From assembly GCF_001642575.1 (NCBI RefSeq), contig NZ_LXNG01000058.1, positions 96,179-160,178 of the forward strand: 64,000 nt of DNA, given 5' to 3'. Source of the DNA: Xanthomonas floridensis (lineage in GTDB: Bacteria; Pseudomonadota; Gammaproteobacteria; Xanthomonadales; Xanthomonadaceae). A model generated the notes under the pieces. That model had not been told where the DNA came from, did no database searches, and was given only the letters and a program-made list of their open reading frames with translations. Position 1 is the stretch's first letter, and each line of letters starts with the position of its first letter. Positions 52,731 through 62,431 of this stretch are shown here, piece after piece. The translations under genes and the position numbers were made by a program.

Positions 52731-55118
52731 TTACCACTTGTAGTTCACGTTGGCGTACACCAGCGCGCCATTGAAGCCAAACGGCGAGGCGCTGCTGTAA
52801 GGCAGGTAGGTGCGCGTGCCCAGGCCGGCCTGCTGGCGGTCCGGATACTCGTTGAGCACGTTGTCGCCGCCGACGGTGAAGTTCCACGCGCCCAGCTTGT
52901 AGGACGCGGCCAGATCCAGCGTCCACTTGGCCGCGTAGGTCTGGTCGCTGCCGGCATTGGTACCGAAGGTGCTGAACTCGCCCCAGCGGGTGGCAGTGCC
53001 GGTAAACGACCAATTGCCAGGCGACCAGGTCCCGCCCAGGAAGAATTTGTCGCGCGGCGTGCCTTCGGTGATGCGGCCCAGTTCTGCACGGCCGATGCGC
53101 ACTGCACCCGGGTCGATGGCTTCCAGTGCAGCCGGGTTGGCGGCGATGCGTTCGACTTCGGTCTTGTTGTAGTTGTAGCCGGTGGTCAGCTCCGCGCTGC
53201 CGCCGTCCAGGGCCCAGCGATAGGTGCCGACCGCATCCACGCCCTGGGTCTTGGTATCCACGGCATTGGTGAAGTAACGCCCACCACCGATACCCGGGAA
53301 GCCGTTGGCCTGCAGATAATTGCGCGCCGCGGTGGACGTGAGATTCTCCGACAGCACGATGCGGTCATCGATATCGATCCGGTAGGCATCGATGGTGATG
53401 TACAGGTTGTCCACCGGCTGCAACACCACGCCCAGCCCGTAGTTCTTGGATTCTTCGGCCTTCAGCGGTTCGGCGCCGAGCGCGATCGCGGCCGGATTGT
53501 CGGTACGGAAGGTGCCGATCTCGAACGGAATCGCGGTCACCGTGCCATTGGGCTGCGCGACGTTGAGGAACTGCGTGGCGATCGACTGGAAGTTCTGCTG
53601 CTGCAGCGAGGGCGCACGGAAGCCGGTGGAGGCGGTGGCACGCAGCGCCACCTTGTCGGTGAACGCATAGCGCAGCGACAGCTTGCCGGTGGCGGTGTCG
53701 CCGAAGTCGCTGTACTTCTCGTAGCGCCCGGCAAGACCTGCGGAGAATTTCTCGGTCAGATCCGCTTCCAGGTCCACATACGCCGAGTGGCTGTTGCGGT
53801 TGTAGTACCCGGCATCGGAGAGCTTGAAGCCCGGGAACACCTGCGCGCCGGGAATCAATGCGCCGTTTGCGGAGGGAATACCGCCGTTGGCCGAGGACGC
53901 CGCGTCGCCCGGCGACTGGTTGAACTTCTCGCCGCGCCATTCCGCACCGAAGGCCAGCGTGACCGGATACGCCAGGCCCCAGTCGAGCGTCTTGGTGAAG
54001 TCGGCATTGAGCACGTTCTGGGTCACTTCCAGTGTGCCGGCATGGAAGTCGGTGGGGCTGGCCAGGCCCAGGCTGTTGTTCAAGCTGTTGCGCACATCGA
54101 AGGTGAGGTTGTTCTGGCCGTAGTTGTAGCTCAGATCGATGTTCAGGCCGCCTTCGGTGGAGGTCTTCAAACCGCCCACCCACGACACGTCCTTGCTGAC
54201 GTTGTAGATCTGCGGCAGGAAGCCATCCGGATAGATTTCCGGGCGGTTGCGGTTGTCGCCGGCAAAGCGGAAATAGCCGTTGGACAGCACTTCGCGGCGG
54301 CTGACCATGCCGAACGAGTAGAAGGTCAGGTAATCGATGGGGCTGTATTCGCCGTTGAACGAGATGGCGCCCTGGTCGATCTCCGGATCGCCGTAACGCT
54401 GCTCCACGCGGCCGCCAAACGGCAATGCGCGGTTGGTCTGGTCCGAGTGCCCGGCCTGCGCAGCCAGATGCACCTTGCCGGTGCCGGCGAAGCTGAAACC
54501 GGCATCGCCGGACAGCTGGTACTGTTCGCCGTCGCCGGCGCTGTACTTACCGTACCGGCCATTGAGGCTGCCGCCTTCGCCGCTGCCCTTGAGCACGATG
54601 TTGATCACGCCGGCGATCGCATCCGAGCCGTATTGCGCCGACGCACCGTCGCGCAGCACTTCGATGCGCTCCACTGCGGCGATCGGAATGGTGTTGAGAT
54701 CGGCCGGCGACGAACCACGGCCCTGGGTGTCGTTGAGGTTGATCAGCGCGGTGCTGTGATAGCGCTTGCCGTTGACCAGCACCAGCACCTGATCGGGCGA
54801 CAGGCCGCGCAGCTGCGCCGGGCGCACCGCGTCCGAGCCGTCGGAAATGGCGGGTCGGGGGAAATTGAGCGAGGGGATCGCGCGGGACAGCGCGGTCGCC
54901 AACTCGGTGGTGCCGGTCGATTCCAGTGCCTGTGGCGAGATGATGTCGATCGGCGATGCCGATTCGGCCACGGTGCGGTCCGCCACGCGGGTACCGGTGA
55001 CGATCAATGTGTCGAGGGTTTTCTGTGCGGGAGCTTGCGACTGCGCGACTGCGGTTGAAGCGGAAAACGACAAGGCAACAACAACAGCGACTGCGAGTGG
55101 ACTGGACTTGCAATTCAT
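52731..55118 (-). CDS. TonB-dependent receptor, tandem paralogue B
   Basis: A 795-residue receptor: signal peptide from MNCKSSPLAVAVVVALSFSA, TonB box LDTLIVTGTRVADRTVAESA, plug with QLRGLSPDQVLVLVNGKRYH and IEVLRDGASAQYGSDAIAGV, long barrel ending FNGALVYANVNYKW. The start at 55118 opens on the signal peptide; the frame runs 47 codons further without similarity. More similar to paralogue C (56392) than to A around FTDKVALR and YNKTEVERIAANPAAL. Ligand unknown. Confidence 0.93.
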   Translation of the reverse strand: MNCKSSPLAVAVVVALSFSASTAVAQSQAPAQKTLDTLIVTGTRVADRTVAESASPIDIISPQALESTGTTELATALSRAIPSLNFPRPAISDGSDAVRPAQLRGLSPDQVLVLVNGKRYHSTALINLNDTQGRGSSPADLNTIPIAAVERIEVLRDGASAQYGSDAIAGVINIVLKGSGEGGSLNGRYGKYSAGDGEQYQLSGDAGFSFAGTGKVHLAAQAGHSDQTNRALPFGGRVEQRYGDPEIDQGAISFNGEYSPIDYLTFYSFGMVSRREVLSNGYFRFAGDNRNRPEIYPDGFLPQIYNVSKDVSWVGGLKTSTEGGLNIDLSYNYGQNNLTFDVRNSLNNSLGLASPTDFHAGTLEVTQNVLNADFTKTLDWGLAYPVTLAFGAEWRGEKFNQSPGDAASSANGGIPSANGALIPGAQVFPGFKLSDAGYYNRNSHSAYVDLEADLTEKFSAGLAGRYEKYSDFGDTATGKLSLRYAFTDKVALRATASTGFRAPSLQQQNFQSIATQFLNVAQPNGTVTAIPFEIGTFRTDNPAAIALGAEPLKAEESKNYGLGVVLQPVDNLYITIDAYRIDIDDRIVLSENLTSTAARNYLQANGFPGIGGGRYFTNAVDTKTQGVDAVGTYRWALDGGSAELTTGYNYNKTEVERIAANPAALEAIDPGAVRIGRAELGRITEGTPRDKFFLGGTWSPGNWSFTGTATRWGEFSTFGTNAGSDQTYAAKWTLDLAASYKLGAWNFTVGGDNVLNEYPDRQQAGLGTRTYLPYSSASPFGFNGALVYANVNYKW

Positions 55119-55393
55119 GCGGTGACAACTCCGAGTGGGGAACGGATGCAGCGCAGTGGGCCCCCTCCCAGGCCGCGTCCGTTGCGGCAGCTGCGGTGCG
55201 TTCTCAACCATTAACCACGCGTAACCGCATGTCAAATTTTGGTTACGTTGCGCATGCAACTGTCATCGAACGTATGCCAATGCCAACGTTGTCATCGTGC
55301 ACCAAAGTGAGGCGTCGATTGCATATCCCCAACAGGAGCAACGGATTGCGTTGCCCCATTTTGGGCATCGATACCTGTTATGAAACTTGTGCA

Positions 55394-55819
55394 TCAATAT
55401 GTGATCTGCACCGCATCGGCGCTGCGTTGCGCAGGGCCATGAAAGGCCACTTCGATATTGTTGCCATCCGGATCAAGCACAAAGGCGGCGTAATAGCTCG
55501 GGTGATACGGGCGCAGGCCCGGTGCGCCGTTGTCGCGACCGCCGTGCGCCAGCGCAGCCTGGTGAAAGGCATGCACCATGGCGACATCGCGGGCCTGGAA
55601 GGCCAGGTGATGGCGGCCGGTCAGCACGCCCTGCGCCACGGTGTCGCGGTCGGACACGAACAGTTCGTCGGCCCAGAAGAATCCTTCGCCCTCGCCGCCG
55701 ATCGGCACGCCTAACACGTCGAGCACGGCCTGATAAAAACGCCGGCTTGCCGGCAGGTCGTGCACCACCAGATGCAGATGATCGATCAGGCGGCCACGGC
55801 TCAACTGCGATGCTTCCAT
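55394..55819 (-). CDS. VOC-family (glyoxalase/dioxygenase fold) protein
   Basis: A 141-residue protein with two beta-alpha-beta-beta-beta units: LIDHLHLVVHDLPASRRFYQ, then HHLAFQARDVAMVHAFHQAA and YYAAFVLDPDGNNIEVAFHG. Metal ligands may be the His of DHLHLVV, the His of HHLAF and the Glu of NIEVAFH. The reaction cannot be told. The start at 55819 has GGAG at ideal distance; 55825 is an alternative. It sits between two receptor paralogues on the same strand, with 275 bases on the downstream side. Confidence 0.88.
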   Translation of the reverse strand: MEASQLSRGRLIDHLHLVVHDLPASRRFYQAVLDVLGVPIGGEGEGFFWADELFVSDRDTVAQGVLTGRHHLAFQARDVAMVHAFHQAALAHGGRDNGAPGLRPYHPSYYAAFVLDPDGNNIEVAFHGPAQRSADAVQITY

Positions 55820-56391
55820 CTGCATGCTCCGACGAGGACAGGAACACGCGTGATAGCACGGAGCCGGCGCAGGCGTCGTCATGAGCATCGGCGCGGTCTG
55901 TGCAGCAAGCCTGCGCGGTGCGGGATGGCTGGCGGCAGGCGAGCCCGTCAGGATACGGGTGACTGCAGCGCCTGGTGATCGCGGCAGCAGGCACGCTGTT
56001 TCTACGTTCGGCCGTGTTCGGTTGCATGCGCGTGATGGATGCGCAACCCAACGCAAACGCCCCGGGCAGGCCGGGGCGCTTGGCGGAGGGCGGGGGCTGC
56101 CGATGCAATACGCATGCATGGGCCGAGTTCAGTGCGCGATCATCAGCGCGGGCACGGTCGTCATGCAGGGCGTGCAGGCTTCGAGCGTTTGCCGAGGCTG
56201 GCGTTGCGCCAGCCAGCACCGACGAACGACCAACTCGGCATATGACGCGCTTCGCACTCGAGTGCCGCATGAAGCCGCACCCACAACGCACGTCATCATC
56301 CGTAGCTGGCCCACGCCGAGGTCGGCACCACCGCCACCGACCTCACGACTGCACCAGCTCCCTGCGCAGCGCCTCTGCAAGGAGGCAGCGC
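55820..56391. other. Gap between the VOC gene and receptor paralogue C
   Basis: 572 bases without a supported gene. The only clear structure is the hairpin at 56058-56078. Short open frames lack Shine-Dalgarno sites or recognisable domains. Confidence 0.4.
56058..56078 (-). terminator. GC-rich hairpin downstream of receptor paralogue C
   Basis: An 8-base-pair perfect stem CGCCCCGG / CCGGGGCG with a 5-base loop. Read on the minus strand it is followed by TTTGCGTT. It lies about 310 bases past the stop of the receptor gene at 56392, so it could end that transcript. Confidence 0.4.
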
Positions 56392-58785
56392 TTACCAGCG
56401 GTAGTTGATGCGCCCGTACACATACGCACCATTGAAGCCGAACGGCGACAGGTTGCTGTACGGGAATTGCCCGCTGGTGGAGTTGGCGAAGTTGTTTTCG
56501 TCCGGGTATTCGTCCAATAGGTTGTCTGCGCCCAGGGTGAGCGTCCAGCGGTCCACCTTGTAGCTGGCCGATGCATCCACCACCCACTTGGCGCCGAAGG
56601 TCTGGTCGTTGATCGCTGCCGCCGGACGCGTGCTGTACTTGCCGTAGCGGGTGGCGCCCAGCGCCAGCGTCCAGTGTTCGGAATTCCAGCTGCCGTTGAC
56701 CAGGAACTTGTCGCGCGGGAAGCCTTCCTCGATGCGGCCACGTTCGGTGCGGTCGATACGCTCCAGGCTCAGCCCGTTGGCCGACAGCGCCGCCGGGTTG
56801 GCCGCCACGCTACGCACTTCTGTCTCCGAGTAGTTGTAACCGGCAGTCAGGTCCACGCTGCTGGCAGCCAGCTGCCAGCGGTAGCTGCCCACCACGTCCA
56901 CGCCGCGCGTGCGCGTGTCCACCGCATTGGTGAAGTAACGTCCGCCGTTGATGCCGAAGATGCCCTGCGATTCCAGCAGGCTGCGCACGCCGGCACCGGT
57001 GAGGTTGGACGACAGCACGATGCGGTCGTCCACGTCGATCTGGTACGCATCCACGGTGAGGTAGAGCGCATCGGTGGGCTGCAACACCAGGCCCAGGCTG
57101 TAGGACAGCGAGGTTTCCGCATCCAGCGGTTCGGCACCGAAGGCACGCGCCACGTTGCTGTCGGCCGGGAAGGTGCGGATCTCGAAGGGATTCGGGTTAC
57201 CGGCCAGGAAGGTGGTGCTGGTGGACTGGAAATACTGCTGCGCCAACGACGGTGCGCGGAAGCCCGAGGCCACCGTGCCGCGCAGCGCAACCTTGTCGGT
57301 AAACGCATAGCGCGCCGACGCCTTGCCCGAGGCCTGGCTGCCAAAATCGCTGTAGTCCTCATAGCGCCCGGCAAGCCCAGCGGAAAACTTGTCGGTGAAG
57401 TCGGCTTCGATGTCGGCGTACAACGCGTAGCTGTCGCGCGAATACTGCCCGGATACGCTGGGTGCGAATCCGCCAAAGCCCTGCGCGCCGCCGGGCAGCG
57501 TGCCAGCCTGGAAATACGAGCCCACTTCGCCCGGCGACTGGTTCCACTTTTCGTTGCGATATTCGGCACCGAAGGCCACGGTCACCGGATACGCCAGGCC
57601 CCAGTCGAAGCCGCGCTTGACGTCCAGGTTGACGATGTTCTGCGTGGTTTCCAGTGTGCCGTCGTAGAACGACGTCGGCGAGGTCGGGCCGAGGCTGACG
57701 TTGAGCGTGTTGCGGGTGTGGAAATCGATCCGGTTGTAGCCGTAGTTGTAGCTGGCATCCCAGTCCCAACCGCCGGCGGTGGAGCCGCGCACGCCGGCCA
57801 CCAGCGAGCGGTCCTTGGCGTAGCTCTGGATCTCCGGCAAAAAGCCCTGCGGGTAGACCGACAGGATGTTCTGGCTGCTGCCCGGGGCGCGGAAGAACGC
57901 GAACGAGGTGATGTCGCGGTTGCTGGCGGTGGCGAACGCGTAGCCGGTGATGCTGTCGCTGAACTGGTATTCGGTATTAAGCGAGGCCGCCTGCGCATTG
58001 ACGTCCGGGTCGCCGATCTTGAATGCCTTCTGGCCCACGGCCGGCTGGGAGACGCTGGGCGCGCCGGCATAGCCGCGTGCGCGGTCGGTCGGGTCCTGCT
58101 GGTTGAGCTGAGCGGCCACGTGCAGCCAGCCGCGCTCGTTGCCGTAGGCCACGCCGGTGTCGCCGGACAGCTCGTAGTTGTTGCCGTCGCCGGCCGAATA
58201 CTGGCCGAAGCCGGCCTGCAGGCTGCCGCCCTTTTCCGCGCCCTTGAGCACGATGTTGACCACGCCGGCGATGGCATCGGAGCCGTATTGCGCCGAGGCG
58301 CCGTCGCGCAGCACTTCCACGCGCGCGATCGCGGCCACCGGGATGGTGTTCAGATCCACCGCCGCTGCGCCGCGCCCGATGGTGCCGTTGAGGTTGAGCA
58401 GCGAGGAGGTGTGGCGGCGCTTGCCGTTGACCAGCACCAGCACCTGGTCCGGCGACAGGCCGCGCAGCTGCGCAGGGCGGATCGCGCTGGTGCCATCGCT
58501 CAGCGCCGGGCGCGGAAAGTTCAGCGAGGGCAGGGCGCGCGCCAGCGCGGTGGCCAGTTCCGGGGTGCCGGTGGCCTGCAGCGACTCGGCGCTGATGATG
58601 TCGATCGGCGACTGCGATTCGGCCACGGTGCGGTCCGAGACGCGGGTGCCGGTGACGATCACCGTATCCAGGGTGTTGGCGGTGCTGGCCGGCGCGGTGG
58701 CGGGCGCGGCGGTCTGGGCCTGGGCGGGAGAGGCAAGCAGTGCAGCGACCACGGCGGTCGCAAGGCAGGACAGGGGGATGGTCAT
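56392..58785 (-). CDS. TonB-dependent receptor, tandem paralogue C
   Basis: A 797-residue receptor: signal peptide MTIPLSCLATAVVAALLASP ending AQAQ, an Ala/Pro/Thr linker, TonB box LDTVIVTGTRVSDRTVAESQ, plug with QLRGLSPDQVLVLVNGKRRH and VEVLRDGASAQYGSDAIAGV, barrel ending GAYVYGRINYRW. It is the first of three same-strand receptor genes. Divergent from the yheS-like gene with 181 bases between. Ligand unknown; three related receptors may serve a family of related compounds. Confidence 0.93.
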   Translation of the reverse strand: MTIPLSCLATAVVAALLASPAQAQTAAPATAPASTANTLDTVIVTGTRVSDRTVAESQSPIDIISAESLQATGTPELATALARALPSLNFPRPALSDGTSAIRPAQLRGLSPDQVLVLVNGKRRHTSSLLNLNGTIGRGAAAVDLNTIPVAAIARVEVLRDGASAQYGSDAIAGVVNIVLKGAEKGGSLQAGFGQYSAGDGNNYELSGDTGVAYGNERGWLHVAAQLNQQDPTDRARGYAGAPSVSQPAVGQKAFKIGDPDVNAQAASLNTEYQFSDSITGYAFATASNRDITSFAFFRAPGSSQNILSVYPQGFLPEIQSYAKDRSLVAGVRGSTAGGWDWDASYNYGYNRIDFHTRNTLNVSLGPTSPTSFYDGTLETTQNIVNLDVKRGFDWGLAYPVTVAFGAEYRNEKWNQSPGEVGSYFQAGTLPGGAQGFGGFAPSVSGQYSRDSYALYADIEADFTDKFSAGLAGRYEDYSDFGSQASGKASARYAFTDKVALRGTVASGFRAPSLAQQYFQSTSTTFLAGNPNPFEIRTFPADSNVARAFGAEPLDAETSLSYSLGLVLQPTDALYLTVDAYQIDVDDRIVLSSNLTGAGVRSLLESQGIFGINGGRYFTNAVDTRTRGVDVVGSYRWQLAASSVDLTAGYNYSETEVRSVAANPAALSANGLSLERIDRTERGRIEEGFPRDKFLVNGSWNSEHWTLALGATRYGKYSTRPAAAINDQTFGAKWVVDASASYKVDRWTLTLGADNLLDEYPDENNFANSTSGQFPYSNLSPFGFNGAYVYGRINYRW

Positions 58786-58966
58786 GACAACTCCGAAAAC
58801 GGCAGCCCGAGCGGGGCCAACTAGACTGGGCGGGTGGCGATCACGGCCGTGCGAAGCGCGCGTGTCGTCCAACCTGAAGGCGCTAATTATTCGTTAACGC
58901 TAGAATGGCGTCGCAGGAATGCTGCTCATCTGCTCATTCCTTTTCGTTCTATCGGACTGTCCATCA

Positions 58967-60886
58967 ATGATTTCCCTGCGCAACTTCTCCATGCGACGCG
59001 GCGAGCGTCTGCTGTTGTCCAACGTCGACCTGACCATGCACGCCGGCTACCGCGTCGGTGTGGTGGGCCGCAACGGTACCGGTAAGTCCAGCCTGTTCGC
59101 TGCGGTGAAGGGCGAGCTGGAGGCCGACAAGGGCGACGTGGACCTGCCCGGCAAGGTGCGCACCGCCAGCGTCTCGCAGGAAACCCCGTCCTTGCCGGAC
59201 CCGGCGCTGTCGTTCGTGCTCGGCGGCGATATCGAGGTGTCCGCGGTGCTGCAGGAAGAAGCCGAGGCCACCGCGCGCGAAGACTGGGAAGCGGTCGCCA
59301 ACGCGCACCAGAAGATGGCCGAACTCGGCGCCTACGATGCCGAGGCGCGCGCCGGCAAGTTGCTGCATGGCCTGGGCTTCCCGGCCGATACGCACCACCG
59401 CGCGGTGTCCTCGTTCTCCGGCGGCTGGCGTGTGCGCCTGAACCTGGCGCGCGCGCTGATGATGCCCAGCGACCTGCTGCTGCTTGACGAACCGACCAAC
59501 CACTTGGACATGGACGCGGTGCTGTGGCTGGAGCAGTGGCTGCTCAAGTACCCGGGCACCTTGCTGCTGATTTCGCATGACCGCGAGTTCCTCGACAACG
59601 TGGCCACCCACACGCTGCACCTGCATGGCGGCACCGCCAAGCTGTACGTCGGCGGCTACACCGATTTCGAGCGCCAGCGCATCGAGCACCTGCGCCAGCA
59701 GCAGATTGCGCACGACAAGGAACAGGCCGAGCGCGCGCATCTGCAGAGCTTCATCGACCGCTTCAAGGCGCAGGCCAGCAAGGCCACCCAGGCGCAGAGC
59801 CGCATGAAGCGCCTGGCCAAGATGGCCGGCACCGAAGCGGTACGCGCCGAGCGCGAATTCCGCATCCAGTTCGCCCAGCCCAACCGGCTGCCGTTTTCGT
59901 TGATCCGGTTGAATCATCTGAAAGCCGGCTATCCGGCTCCGACCTCCCTTCCCCCGCAAGCGGGGGAAGGTGCCCGAAGGGCGGATGGGGGCGACGCTGC
60001 CACCGTCATCCTGCACGACGTCGGCTTCGGCCTGGAGGCGGGCGACCGCATCGGCCTGCTCGGTCCAAATGGCGCGGGCAAGACCACGCTGGTCAAGACC
60101 CTGGTGGGCGAGCTGGCCCCATTGGCCGGCGAGCGCAGTGCGCATCCGGACCTGCGCATCGGCTATTTCGCCCAGCACACGGTGGAGTCGCTGCATGAAG
60201 GCCAGTCGCCGATGGACCACTTCCGCGATCTGTCGCCGGATGGCTCCAATCAGGCGTTCCGCGATTTCCTGGGCAAATGGAATTTCGCCGGCGACCGTGC
60301 GTTTGAAGTGGTGGACGGCTTCTCCGGTGGCGAGCGTGCGCGTCTGGCGTTGGCGTTGATCGCCTGGCAGCAGCCCAACGTGCTGCTGCTCGACGAACCG
60401 ACCAACCACCTGGACCTGGAAATGCGCGAAGCGCTGGCCGAGGCGCTCAGCGATTTCGAAGGCGCCATCGTGATGGTCTCGCACGATCGCCATCTGATCG
60501 GCCTGGTCTGCGACAGTTTCTGGCGTGTGGCTGATGGCGTGGTCGAGCCGTTCGATGGCGATCTGGACGAATACGCCGCCTGGCTGCGCAGCCGCCCGGC
60601 CGCGCAAGGCACCAAGCAGAAGATGGCCGAAGTGGCGCCGACCCCGCCGCCGCCGACCAAACCGCTGCCGCCGAAAAAGGCCGTCAACCCGCACAAGCTG
60701 GCCAGCGCCGAAAAGCGCGTCGGCGAGCTGGAAGCCGCGCTGGCGGAGCTGGACCGCGAGCTGGCCAATCCCGGCAACTACGCCGACAGCGACAAGATGG
60801 CGGTGCTGGGCCGCGACCGCGAGGCCACCGCACAGCAGCTGGCCACAGCGGAAGCGGCGTGGATGGAGTTGATCGAGGGCGCGTAA
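58967..60886 (+). CDS. yheS: ABC-F ATPase, YheS-like, with internal repeat insertion
   Basis: A 639-residue soluble protein with two ABC domains and no membrane part, matching E. coli YheS over most of its length. Domain 1: Walker A GRNGTGKSS (34-42), signature FSGGWRVRLNLARAL, LLLDEPTNHLDMDAVLWLEQ. Domain 2: Walker A GPNGAGKTT (near 365), signature FSGGERARLALALI and a second LLLDEPTNHLD. ABC-F proteins act on ribosomes. Just before domain 2, AGY is followed by about 20 extra residues (PAPTSLPPQAGEGARRADGG) encoded by a dispersed repeat. The C-terminus ends in a Pro/Lys linker and coiled coil. The ATG at 58967 is the YheS-like start. Confidence 0.92.
   Translation: MISLRNFSMRRGERLLLSNVDLTMHAGYRVGVVGRNGTGKSSLFAAVKGELEADKGDVDLPGKVRTASVSQETPSLPDPALSFVLGGDIEVSAVLQEEAEATAREDWEAVANAHQKMAELGAYDAEARAGKLLHGLGFPADTHHRAVSSFSGGWRVRLNLARALMMPSDLLLLDEPTNHLDMDAVLWLEQWLLKYPGTLLLISHDREFLDNVATHTLHLHGGTAKLYVGGYTDFERQRIEHLRQQQIAHDKEQAERAHLQSFIDRFKAQASKATQAQSRMKRLAKMAGTEAVRAEREFRIQFAQPNRLPFSLIRLNHLKAGYPAPTSLPPQAGEGARRADGGDAATVILHDVGFGLEAGDRIGLLGPNGAGKTTLVKTLVGELAPLAGERSAHPDLRIGYFAQHTVESLHEGQSPMDHFRDLSPDGSNQAFRDFLGKWNFAGDRAFEVVDGFSGGERARLALALIAWQQPNVLLLDEPTNHLDLEMREALAEALSDFEGAIVMVSHDRHLIGLVCDSFWRVADGVVEPFDGDLDEYAAWLRSRPAAQGTKQKMAEVAPTPPPPTKPLPPKKAVNPHKLASAEKRVGELEAALAELDRELANPGNYADSDKMAVLGRDREATAQQLATAEAAWMELIEGA
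59943..59993. repeat. Dispersed Xanthomonas-type repeat inside the yheS-like gene
   Basis: CCTTCCCCCGC-AA-GCGGGGGAAGG is a perfect 11-base inverted repeat (59947-59970), followed by GTGCCCGAAGGGCGGATGGGGG. This arrangement matches a common intergenic repeat in Xanthomonas genomes. Here it is read in frame and adds roughly 20 residues absent from YheS. Confidence 0.75.
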
Positions 60887-60936
60887 CGCGCAGGCGTTAC
60901 GCTATGTACCGAGCCAAGCACAGGGATGTAGCGAGC

Positions 60937-61437
60937 ATGATCAGCGCCACCATCAGTCTGGAAGACCATCTGGCCGCACAGCGCCTGCATGCGCGGTACA
61001 CGGCAAAGGTCTTGATCGTGATCCTGGTGGTCCTGCTCCTGATCGGCGCGGGCATGCTGCAACTGATCGGGGTCGGCGAAATCATTGGTCCTGTGCTGGT
61101 CGGGGCCGGTGGCGGCGGCTTGATCGGCTTGGCGTTGTTGTACCTGTGGGGCTTGCCACGCAAGATCAAACGCCTGCACGCCCAGCAGGCCGCGCTGCGG
61201 CACACCTATACCTTTGCGTGGGACCAGACCGGGCTGGAAATCACCTGGGCAGACGGGCGGCTGCGCCGGCCCTGGTCCGATTACATCCGCTACCGCGAGA
61301 ACGAGCGGGTGCTGCTGCTGTATCACAACGACCGCTTGTTCGAGCTGTTCGCCCCGCACTGGTTCGCCGACCAGGCGCACTACGAGGCGTTTCGCCGCAT
61401 GGCGGTGCAGGGGATCGAGGCATCCGCGCGCCGCTGA
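60937..61437 (+). CDS. YcxB-like membrane protein
   Basis: A 166-residue protein with two adjacent membrane segments (VLIVILVVLLLIGAGMLQLI and IGPVLVGAGGGGLIGLALLY), then a soluble C-terminal domain (TYTFAWDQTGLEITWADGRL, WSDYIRYRENERVLLLYHND, FFxAPHWF-like ELFAPHWFADQ) of the YcxB-like type. Function unknown. The start at 60937 opens MISATISLEDHLAAQRLHAR, as is usual for the family; an in-frame ATG at 60904 is possible. It lies 50 bases after the yheS-like gene. Confidence 0.75.
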   Translation: MISATISLEDHLAAQRLHARYTAKVLIVILVVLLLIGAGMLQLIGVGEIIGPVLVGAGGGGLIGLALLYLWGLPRKIKRLHAQQAALRHTYTFAWDQTGLEITWADGRLRRPWSDYIRYRENERVLLLYHNDRLFELFAPHWFADQAHYEAFRRMAVQGIEASARR

Positions 61438-61455
61438 GCACAGCGTCGGGCTGGC

Positions 61456-62331
61456 TCAGCCGGAACGCTGTTGCTCTGCCAGCAGCCAGTCGCGTAATCG
61501 CGCATCGGCATCGCCTTCCGGGCGCGAGCGCAGCCGGGTGAGCCAATAGCGTCCGGCGTCGATCTGGATCGGAAACGGGCAGGCCAGGCGCCCGGCATCC
61601 AGGTCCTGGCGAAACATCGGCAATGGCAACAACGCCACGCCGGCACCGGCGGCCGCCGCGCTGGCCAGCGTCAACGAGGAATCGAACATCGCCCCGCGTG
61701 CGGCGACTTCGGCGACGCCCGCCGCGCGAAACCACTGCGGCCATTCGTCCAGACGGTACGAGCGCAATAACGGCAGCTGGGCCAGATCGGCCGGTGTGCG
61801 CAGGCCACGCGCCATGCTGGGCGCGCACACCGGCGCAAACGGTGCTTCCATCAGCGCATGGGCGATCTGGCCCTGCCAGTCGCCGTCGCCGAAACGGATC
61901 GCCAGATCCAGCCCTTCGCCAGCCAGATCGACCCGGTTGTTGTTGGTGGACAGGCGCAATTCGATATCCGGATGCGCGGCATGAAACGCTGGCAATCGCG
62001 GCAGCAGCCAGCCGGTGGCGAAGGTGCCCACCACGCCGACGCTGAGCACCTCGCGATAGCGGCCATCGGCAAAGCGCTCCAGGGTGGCAGCGATGCGGTC
62101 GAAGGCCTCGCCCAGCACCGGTGCCAGTGCCGCGCCCTCGTCGGTGAGCGCCACCCCGCGTGGCAGGCGGTGGAACAGGCTGGTGCCCAGCTGCTGTTCC
62201 AGCGCCTTGATCTGGTGGCTGAGCGCGGCCTGGCTCACGCACAGCTCGTTCGCCGCACGGGTCAGGTTTTGATGGCGCGCGGCGGCTTCGAAAGCGCGCA
62301 GGGCATTGAGCGGGAGGCGGGGGCGGGCCAT
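61456..62331 (-). CDS. ampR: LysR-type regulator AmpR
   Basis: A 291-residue LysR regulator, the usual AmpR length. The HTH region is LPLNALRAFEAAARHQNLTR, AANELCVSQAALSHQIKALE; the effector domain has VGVVGTFATGWLLPRLPAF and RLSTNNNRVDLAGEGLDLAI, typical of the GcvA/AmpR group. It is divergent from a class A beta-lactamase 100 bases away, the classical ampR-bla arrangement in which muropeptides convert AmpR to an activator. Confidence 0.9.
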   Translation of the reverse strand: MARPRLPLNALRAFEAAARHQNLTRAANELCVSQAALSHQIKALEQQLGTSLFHRLPRGVALTDEGAALAPVLGEAFDRIAATLERFADGRYREVLSVGVVGTFATGWLLPRLPAFHAAHPDIELRLSTNNNRVDLAGEGLDLAIRFGDGDWQGQIAHALMEAPFAPVCAPSMARGLRTPADLAQLPLLRSYRLDEWPQWFRAAGVAEVAARGAMFDSSLTLASAAAAGAGVALLPLPMFRQDLDAGRLACPFPIQIDAGRYWLTRLRSRPEGDADARLRDWLLAEQQRSG

Positions 62332-62431
62332 GTAGAGAGATTAGTTCAATTCATGCCTGTGATCGAAACATCGCGATGGTCGGCCGCGGCGTACACATCG
62401 ATACTGCGGACTCCCTCCAAGAGGCAAACGC
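62332..62431. promoter_or_regulatory. Divergent ampR-bla control region
   Basis: The 100-base interval must contain both promoters and the AmpR operator. A weak dyad GTTCAAT...GATCGAAAC at 62344-62369 has the TTC/GAA symmetry of a LysR-type site; no exact AmpR consensus was matched. Confidence 0.4.
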
